Origin: an uncultured Succinatimonas sp.
GTDB lineage: Bacteria; Pseudomonadota; Gammaproteobacteria; Enterobacterales; Succinivibrionaceae
Length of the DNA stretch: 47,717 bases
Assembly: GCA_900317105.1 (NCBI GenBank)
Contig: ONFP01000023.1
Coordinates: 1 to 47,717 of the forward strand
Direction: 5' to 3'
Positions within the stretch are counted from its first letter, which is position 1. Each line of letters begins with the position of its first letter. Of this stretch, positions 42,271 through 47,717 are shown piece after piece. The notes under the pieces were generated by a model, which saw only the letters and a program-made list of their open reading frames with translations, searched no databases and was not told where the DNA came from. The position numbers and the translations under genes were made by a program.

Positions 42271-43164
42271 CTAGATAGCTTTGCAGATAATCTGGTTTTC
42301 AATACTCCTTTTATATGATTCTACTAATCTTTCAACAGTGCATCCGTATTCGAAAGACTCATCAAGTCGAACTTCATAGCAAAGAGTACCGATTAGCCTG
42401 TATTTGCAGTTTTTTCTATCTGAATCTGGCTCAATTTCCAGCGCAAGCTTCAATACATGACCTGTATCAAGCTCTATTCCATAATCCTGTCTTACAAAGC
42501 CTGGATTAGTTGGAGTATGTCCGCTTACAGAGAAAACTTTCTGACCGTTAAATATACGAGGCTCATATAGATACCTTTCTTTATTTTCTCTAGGTCTCCA
42601 CCAGAGGAAGGTATCGTCAAAGTTTTCTACATCAAACGGATCTTCGAAGAACTTAACCTCTTCGTGAAGCGGTATACCTGAGTGGGTAAAAAGAATATTT
42701 CCGCATAGATAATGTGACTGACAGCGTCTGATGTAGTCATCATAGTTTTTTGGAAATCTGATTTTATTCCTGTTCTCGATATAATCAGCACCTTCGGTAA
42801 TGGCTTTGTCAAAGGAATCAAGAGTCTTTGCTCCTCCGTTTACGGTATGCCACAACGGTGCATAGTTTTTGAAATAAACCGTCTCCGGATACAGCTCTTC
42901 TAAGGACATGAATTCATGATTTCCAAGAATACACAGTGCATCAAGTTCCAAAAGTTTTTTTACAACACCGTAGCTGTCAGGGCCACGATCTATAGCATCA
43001 CCAAGAAATACCACTTTCGATTGTCCGTCATAATGCTTAAGCAGTCGTGACATAGCCTGACTGCAGCCATGCAGATCAGTCATGACAAACAACTTTTCTG
43101 TAGGACTGAATCCTTTAACCTCATAATAAGGTGTAACAAATGTTTCTTTATCCATTGTTGTCAT
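42271..43164 (-). CDS. Metallophosphoesterase (calcineurin-like, PrpA/B-type)
   Basis: This is a 297-residue cytosolic phosphatase with the metal-binding motifs MTDLHG (28-33), GDAIDRGP (55-62), GNHE (81-84), FTHSG and SVSGHTPT, the set found in bacterial Ser/Thr phosphatases and diadenosine tetraphosphate hydrolases. The first motif is TDLHG instead of GDIHG, a small change. The substrate (phosphoprotein or Ap4A) is open. It is followed by no clear terminator; the 142-residue gene upstream is on the same strand, 56 bases away. Confidence 0.85.
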   Translation of the reverse strand: MTTMDKETFVTPYYEVKGFSPTEKLFVMTDLHGCSQAMSRLLKHYDGQSKVVFLGDAIDRGPDSYGVVKKLLELDALCILGNHEFMSLEELYPETVYFKNYAPLWHTVNGGAKTLDSFDKAITEGADYIENRNKIRFPKNYDDYIRRCQSHYLCGNILFTHSGIPLHEEVKFFEDPFDVENFDDTFLWWRPRENKERYLYEPRIFNGQKVFSVSGHTPTNPGFVRQDYGIELDTGHVLKLALEIEPDSDRKNCKYRLIGTLCYEVRLDESFEYGCTVERLVESYKRSIENQIICKAI

Positions 43165-43220
43165 TTATGCACGATCCTATGTTGAAGAAATGTATATTCT
43201 GAAAGTTCTAATGCGCTCTT

Positions 43221-43649
43221 TTACTCCTGACGAGAGCTGCCATCAGTAAAACTTTTCACAAACTCAATTACTGTCTTAAGCTCGTAATGCAGCTTCTTTT
43301 CATCAAGGCATACGCCTTTCTCTCTGTCATACATATGATTCAGATCCACTCCAAGAAAGATTAGGCCTTCAAAAAGATGCTCGTATCTCTTTAGTATCGG
43401 AGGAATCTTCTTCTCCCAGGTGATTTCAACTTCCTCTGGAAGTTCTCCGCTGTTCTCAATAGCAAGATCAACAGCTGTACTGTATTCATTACCAAAAGCT
43501 ACATATCCGATGTAATAGTCAACAGATCTGTTGGTAAGTCTGGCGGAAAAACATCTGAAACCGTCCATTGAGAACTCTTTGAACTCAGAAATGTCCTTTG
43601 CGAAACCGCCAAGTTTGCTGAAGTCTCCGTTGATTTGAAGTTCTTCCAT
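43221..43649 (-). CDS. Small soluble protein of unknown function, 142 aa
   Basis: The domain is unknown to me. It is an acidic, mixed alpha/beta protein without signal peptide or membrane helix; a long C-terminal helix is likely (KLHYELKTVIEFVKSF). It begins with MEELQINGDFSKLGG and precedes the phosphoesterase gene by 56 bases on the same strand, so the two may be co-transcribed. The weak GGAGAATAACT before the ATG could serve as ribosome site. Confidence 0.6.
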   Translation of the reverse strand: MEELQINGDFSKLGGFAKDISEFKEFSMDGFRCFSARLTNRSVDYYIGYVAFGNEYSTAVDLAIENSGELPEEVEITWEKKIPPILKRYEHLFEGLIFLGVDLNHMYDREKGVCLDEKKLHYELKTVIEFVKSFTDGSSRQE

Positions 43650-44090
43650 AGTTATTCTCCGTTTATGTATTCTAAATACCGCATAATCTGACTGCCCCAG
43701 CCAGCCAATCCAGACTAATCAGCAAATAAATTTTTCTAATGATTTAAATCTGGAACGAACATGTGTTAGTGGGCATGTCATACAGTTTAAGGGCTGCTTT
43801 TATGTTTCTATTGTAGCGATTAGAACTCTCTGAAATCGTGAGAATGTAAATAATGTTTTTTGAGAGAAAAATGAATTTATTACGTTGACCAAACGATACG
43901 AACATTGGTCACTTTTTAATTAAACTCAGGAGAAAATGCCTTTTACAGGATCTATATAGAACAAAAGACCTTGCACCGCTCCACAATTAAACTGTTCTTT
44001 AGAGCATTATTCGTCAATATAAGCATAAAAACATCAACTTTCTTTATATGTTTCTATATAATTTGTAATGAATATGTTTAAGGAATATGA
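43650..44090. other. Divergent intergenic region with candidate promoter elements
   Basis: No gene is seen. On the plus strand TATAAT (44057-44062), with a weak TCAACT at 44034-44039 spaced 17 bp, is a candidate promoter for the ATPase/nuclease gene. GACCAA (43887-43892) and TTGGTC (43905-43910) form an imperfect operator-like pair, spacing 12. The minus-strand promoter of the 142-residue gene is unclear. Confidence 0.45.
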
Positions 44091-45851
44091 ATGAAAAAGA
44101 AAAATATCATAGTAGGAATGTGTACATTATCTGAAATCAGAGAAAGTAACGCCATTTACGTCGATAAAACCAGATTTATTGACTACCTTGAGAATAGAGC
44201 CGGTACAAAGGTTCCCGTTTTCCTGCGTCCTAGACGTTTTGGAAAAAGCCTTACCGCAAGTATGCTCCACAGTTACTATGATATTTCCGAAAAAGATCAG
44301 TTTGAAAAGAATTTCAAAGACACATGGATTTATGATCACAGAACACCACTTGCTAGTTCCTACTACGTTTTGCATTTCGATTTTTCCTATGTCTTATCTG
44401 ATGCTTCACAGTTAAATGACAGTTTTATAAATGCGGTTATAAACGGTATATCCTTCTTTAGTGACAAATATCCTGAGTATGGACTTACTGCAGAAGAACT
44501 TGAGCCATCACTATACAAGAATGCAACTGATGTAATGTCTAGATTTCTGAGAAATTTCTCTAGAAATGCTAAAGCTGGAGAATATCTCTATGTCATCATT
44601 GATGAGTATGACCATTTTGCCAATGAAATACTGACAAAAGACAAGGAATCCTTTAAAGATATAACTTCAACTGCAGAAGGTCATGAAGGTTTAATTAAAC
44701 AGTTTTATGCTCTGCTCAAATCCAATTATCGTGGCAATCGTAATGGAGGTATTGACAGATTCTTTATTACTGGCGTGTCATCTGTTTCTTTAGATTCTGT
44801 AACATCAGGTTTTAATATTGCAACCAATATCAGTTCAAAGCCAGACTTCCAGGAAATGATTGGTTTTACACATGATGAACTGTCAGCAATAATTGATGAA
44901 ACTGTAGATTTATCACTGCTTTCAGGCGTTACAAAAGAGCAGATTCTTAATTTAATGGAAGAGAACTTTGACGGTTTTTCCTTTTCTGAAGATGCCAATG
45001 AACAGATATTTAATTCTAATCTCTGTCTTGCATATCTTGATGCTCTTATTTCAAGAAAAAGAATTCCTGATCCAAATGAAATTTCTCTAAATGATGATGC
45101 CGGCAAATTAAGAGGAATGCTGAGTCTCTGCGAGGATGATGTTAGGGAAGAAATAGTCAAAGCAATGTTTAATAAAGAGCCAATTGTCACAAAACTCCCT
45201 GACAAGATGAATCTGAACAGTACAGATTATTTTGATAAAGCGCAGATGATATCTCTGCTTTATCATTTAGGCTATTTGACAATCGATACTGAAGCTACCA
45301 GAGAGGAAGGCATTTCAAGCTTTGTCATTCCAAATAAAATCTATGAAAAACTTTTTTTAGATTACTGTCGTCAGGCTATTGGCTATCAAGCAGATAGTAA
45401 CAAAGATTTAGCCGCTATGTATGAGGAAACTGCAGATATAACTCCTCTCTTAGAGACTATAACAGAGCATATAGAGAACAAGCTTAATCCTCAGTCTCTT
45501 GGAAAATTCTCTGAGATGGCGCTGCAGCTTATTTGTGACAGTATCATTAATAACAGTAGAAAGAGACAGCTTACCTCCTATACAGAGTTTTACACTGGTA
45601 AAGGCTTTGCTGATGTACTAGTAAAGAATATCTATCCTAACGGACACTATTTCCTTCTCGAACTTAAATATCTACATAAAAAGGATGACAGCAAATCTGC
45701 AGTAGAAGGAAAATTTGCAGAAGCTAGAGAGGAAATTGAAAAATACCGTGAGGGTACGGTTCTCAAAGAGAAGGTTGGGAATCGTCCGCTTGACAGCTAT
45801 GCCATCGTTTTTGTTGGCTCAGAGTGCAGATTATGTAAGAAAATTAACTAA
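44091..45851 (+). CDS. AAA-ATPase-like / PD-(D/E)XK nuclease family protein
   Basis: This 586-residue protein has the layout of the AAA-ATPase-like plus PDDEXK_9 family found in many Bacteroidetes, clostridia and Succinivibrionaceae. The N-terminus is IYVDKTRFIDYLEN, then the P-loop-like RPRRFGKSLTAS (46-57), and the Asp box LYVIIDEYDHFANEI. The C-terminal domain shows GFADVLV and HYFLLELKY, the D and E-x-K of a PD-(D/E)XK fold. The function is unknown; members often occur in multiple accessory copies and may be mobile. A clear AAGGA lies 6 bases before the ATG. Confidence 0.85.
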   Translation: MKKKNIIVGMCTLSEIRESNAIYVDKTRFIDYLENRAGTKVPVFLRPRRFGKSLTASMLHSYYDISEKDQFEKNFKDTWIYDHRTPLASSYYVLHFDFSYVLSDASQLNDSFINAVINGISFFSDKYPEYGLTAEELEPSLYKNATDVMSRFLRNFSRNAKAGEYLYVIIDEYDHFANEILTKDKESFKDITSTAEGHEGLIKQFYALLKSNYRGNRNGGIDRFFITGVSSVSLDSVTSGFNIATNISSKPDFQEMIGFTHDELSAIIDETVDLSLLSGVTKEQILNLMEENFDGFSFSEDANEQIFNSNLCLAYLDALISRKRIPDPNEISLNDDAGKLRGMLSLCEDDVREEIVKAMFNKEPIVTKLPDKMNLNSTDYFDKAQMISLLYHLGYLTIDTEATREEGISSFVIPNKIYEKLFLDYCRQAIGYQADSNKDLAAMYEETADITPLLETITEHIENKLNPQSLGKFSEMALQLICDSIINNSRKRQLTSYTEFYTGKGFADVLVKNIYPNGHYFLLELKYLHKKDDSKSAVEGKFAEAREEIEKYREGTVLKEKVGNRPLDSYAIVFVGSECRLCKKIN

Positions 45852-45907
45852 CAAATATAGAGCTTTTAACCAATGTTACCAACGGTTAATGCAGAAAAAA
45901 GCTTCTT

Positions 45908-46093
45908 ATGAAAAAGGTAAGTCCGGATGATAGAGAGACAAAACTGAGAGTTCTCAAAGATAGCATAGGTGTTGATTTCATAGTCAGATTCTTTGCTCTA
46001 TTCAACTATAAAATAGAGGATTTCTACAATGATGTCGGATACAGACGTCAGAACCTATCCGGATTCATGCCCAAGATCTTAGTAACTAATTGA
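45908..46093 (+). CDS. Short orphan ORF, possible HTH remnant, 61 aa
   Basis: It has no strong ribosome site. The sequence FALFNYKIEDFYNDVGYRRQ and NLSGFMPK hint at a helix-turn-helix, but this is weak. It lies just upstream of the IS4-like element and may be a gene cut by the insertion. Confidence 0.3.
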   Translation: MKKVSPDDRETKLRVLKDSIGVDFIVRFFALFNYKIEDFYNDVGYRRQNLSGFMPKILVTN

Positions 46094-46272
46094 TTATTAA
46101 TCATAAAAAATATGAAGTTTGATTTGCTTCAAATTCTTATTTTGTTTTGTAGTCAAATTCACTAATTTCTGCATGGTTTTCCATATCTTTTTACAGGTAT
46201 GGAGTTCTTTAAAAGTCTGTTTTTGTACTATTTTTGAGACACGGTTTTGAGACGCCAGGATCAAAACAAAAA

Positions 46273-46326
46273 GAGCTTCTCTGTTAATATTTAAATTGCA
46301 AAAAAAAACAACAACAGGAGAAGCTC
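46273..46326 (+). promoter_or_regulatory. Hairpin sequestering the transposase ribosome binding site
   Basis: GAGCTTCTC (46273-46281) is perfectly complementary to GAGAAGCTC (46318-46326), with a 36-base loop. The right arm contains most of the AGGAG (46316-46320) and ends at the base before the ATG (46327). In long read-through transcripts the ribosome site would be buried. A similar trick is known for IS10 and IS50 transposases; here it is inferred from complementarity only. Confidence 0.6.
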
Positions 46327-47717
46327 ATGTCTGAATTATATAACGCTAATTTTTTTAACTCTACTCTTAACAAACCGATGTCAGTTAAAAAAATCGAAAG
46401 CGTGATCTCCATTAAAGAGATTATTGCGCTTGCCAGACATTGCGGTGTTATTGAACGTTCTCGAATCTTTGATATTGTAGCTTTCGTTTGTGCTCTTGTT
46501 GATTTTAACGATCGTGGAATGCTATCTTCAGCCAAATACACTATTAACAACTTCAGACTGAATTATTACAGTAAATATGCCAAGGAGCATATTTCTGACA
46601 AAGCCTTTCATAATCAGCTTAGGAAGCCAGAGATTGTTGAATTTTTGGAAAAGTTAATCCTCAGAATTTACTCTTACATTGGAAATGACAATCCTTGTTC
46701 TGAACATCTTGAGCTGGTAAAAATCCTCTCTTCTGTTGGTATAACTGATGTTGTTCCGGTTGACGGCAGCGGGTTCTTTGTAAGATTATCCTGCAGAAAA
46801 AACTTCAACTGTAAGACTGCAGGTAGAAAAAGCACTCAGAGAGGAGTTCAGAAGGAAAACGCTGGTATCAAAGTACATATGGCATTCTCTAATGTAAACG
46901 GAACCATATCCCATCTTTCCATAACCGAAGGTACCGGCTCAGAACGTGAACAGGTAAGAGCTGACGAGTATGGAGAGGGAATGCTGAACATCAAAGACAG
47001 AGGCTATATTGATTACAACGGTGAGCCCCTTTATGCAGACAGAAGTCAGTTCCACCTAACTCGCTATCGCACCAATGTTCAGGGAACCGTGATAATGGCT
47101 GTTGATGGGGAAACAGGAGAAAGCCTTGATGAACTCATAGGAAAGGCTCCATCCTGTGAAATCCCAGACAACATCAAATCAGAGTACATAGACATGCTGG
47201 TTAAACGTATCAGTGACAGTGGTAACGAGGTTATTGCAAGAGTGGTTAGAGTTAGAAATCCTGATGGGGAATTCTCCTACTACGGAACCAATCTGCCAAT
47301 GGATAAAATTCCAGCAAAGGCTGTCTACCTGCTTTACAGATGTAGATGGGAAGGCTCTGAGCTTACTTTTAAGGCACTGCAGTCAGGAGACGGCATGAGA
47401 ACAATAAACTCCAGCCTTCTGGATGTGATTATTACCTTTATGCTAGGAAATATACTGACGTACAGTTTTAAACAGCTAGTTGCTACTGTTGCAAAGAGGA
47501 TTGCTAAATCAGAGGTCTCCTTCAGTATTCTAAGAATACACACTGTGCTTGAAGCTACAGATGCACTCATTAAATCTTTTACCAATGGAGTACGAAGTTC
47601 TATATATAGAGCAATCCACAAGCAACTAGACAGGATATTGGAATCGTGTACTAGAAAAGAAGCTAGCTTACGTGACAAACAGACTTTTAAAGATCTCCCT
47701 ACAGTTGTGAAAACTAT
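46327..47717 (+). CDS. IS4-family-like DDE transposase, 3' end missing
   Basis: The frame is open from 46327 to the end of the window, giving at least 463 residues. An N-terminal helical part with KIESVISIKEIIALARHCG is followed by the catalytic core: first Asp in VVPVDGSGFFVRL, second in ILNIKDRGYIDYNGEPL-type context (NIKDRGYID), and the conserved YRCRWEGSELTFKALQSG, close to the R-W-x-x-E-L-x-F-K signature of IS4 transposases, with one extra residue before the Glu. The window ends before the stop, so completeness of the C-terminus is unknown. A GGAG lies 5-8 bases before the ATG. Confidence 0.85.
   Translation, partial: MSELYNANFFNSTLNKPMSVKKIESVISIKEIIALARHCGVIERSRIFDIVAFVCALVDFNDRGMLSSAKYTINNFRLNYYSKYAKEHISDKAFHNQLRKPEIVEFLEKLILRIYSYIGNDNPCSEHLELVKILSSVGITDVVPVDGSGFFVRLSCRKNFNCKTAGRKSTQRGVQKENAGIKVHMAFSNVNGTISHLSITEGTGSEREQVRADEYGEGMLNIKDRGYIDYNGEPLYADRSQFHLTRYRTNVQGTVIMAVDGETGESLDELIGKAPSCEIPDNIKSEYIDMLVKRISDSGNEVIARVVRVRNPDGEFSYYGTNLPMDKIPAKAVYLLYRCRWEGSELTFKALQSGDGMRTINSSLLDVIITFMLGNILTYSFKQLVATVAKRIAKSEVSFSILRIHTVLEATDALIKSFTNGVRSSIYRAIHKQLDRILESCTRKEASLRDKQTFKDLPTVVKT

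Larger units (their letters stand above)
46232..47717 (+). mobile_element. IS4-family-like insertion sequence, right end beyond the window
   Basis: The element comprises the transposase gene and its leader. The left end cannot be fixed without the right inverted repeat; a direct repeat TTTTGAGAC at 46232-46240 and 46245-46253 in the leader is the best landmark. I set the start there as an approximation only. Confidence 0.6.

Noticed and set aside
1..47717. CRISPR array
   Set aside because: No regularly spaced direct repeats seen anywhere; the only tandem repeat is the 11-bp duplication at 415-436.

Overview
The window looks like a chromosomal segment of a moderately AT-rich Gram-negative bacterium. 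The cellulose synthase proteins, the GltS-type symporter, the TAXI lipoprotein, the trb-type secretion genes and a CesT-like chaperone all point to Gammaproteobacteria. Frequent AGA arginine codons, the AT-rich spacers and the mix of systems suggest the Succinivibrionaceae (Aeromonadales), but that placement is inference from gene content and not from a marker gene.

Region 1 (about 0.3-12.3 kb, plus strand) is a tightly spaced cellulose export operon: a BcsO-like protein, BcsQ, BcsA, BcsB, BcsC, BcsD and BcsZ, ended by a hairpin. BcsA keeps its catalytic motifs and an intact PilZ c-di-GMP site. A pair of identical-type 15-bp palindromes lies upstream. Region 2 (12.3-18.9 kb) holds a PPK2 polyphosphate kinase, a 280-residue protein of unknown function and, on the minus strand, a 1460-residue cytosolic c-di-GMP protein (degenerate GGDEF, intact-looking EAL, PAS domains, second degenerate GGDEF, PAS, GAF, intact GGDEF), a plausible controller of the BcsA next door.

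Region 3 (19.3-28.0 kb) carries a CesT-like chaperone candidate, a two-gene TAXI binding lipoprotein plus GltS symporter operon, a small acidic chaperone next to a 1206-residue soluble protein (a type III effector-chaperone candidate pair), and tRNA-Ser(GGA). Region 4 (28.0-40.3 kb) has a RibD-C-like reductase and then a minus-strand type IV secretion cluster in the gene order of the RP4 Tra2 region: trbB, C, D, E, F, G, I, J, L. No relaxase, coupling protein, lytic transglycosylase or VirB7/TrbH lipoprotein is visible. It is flanked by a small acidic membrane protein and a secreted protein with a charged repeat tail.

Region 5 (40.4-47.7 kb) is accessory DNA: a truncated DUF4143 protein, a zeta-toxin-like kinase converging on a small protein, a metallophosphoesterase, an unknown protein, an AAA-ATPase/PD-(D/E)XK protein, a short orphan ORF and a 5' complete but 3' cut-off IS4-like transposase whose ribosome binding site is paired in a hairpin.

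The most promising leads for new biology are the 1206-residue protein with its adjacent chaperone, the TAXI-GltS pairing, the relaxase-free trb cluster, the BcsC barrel insertion and the twin-palindrome control site of the cellulose operon.
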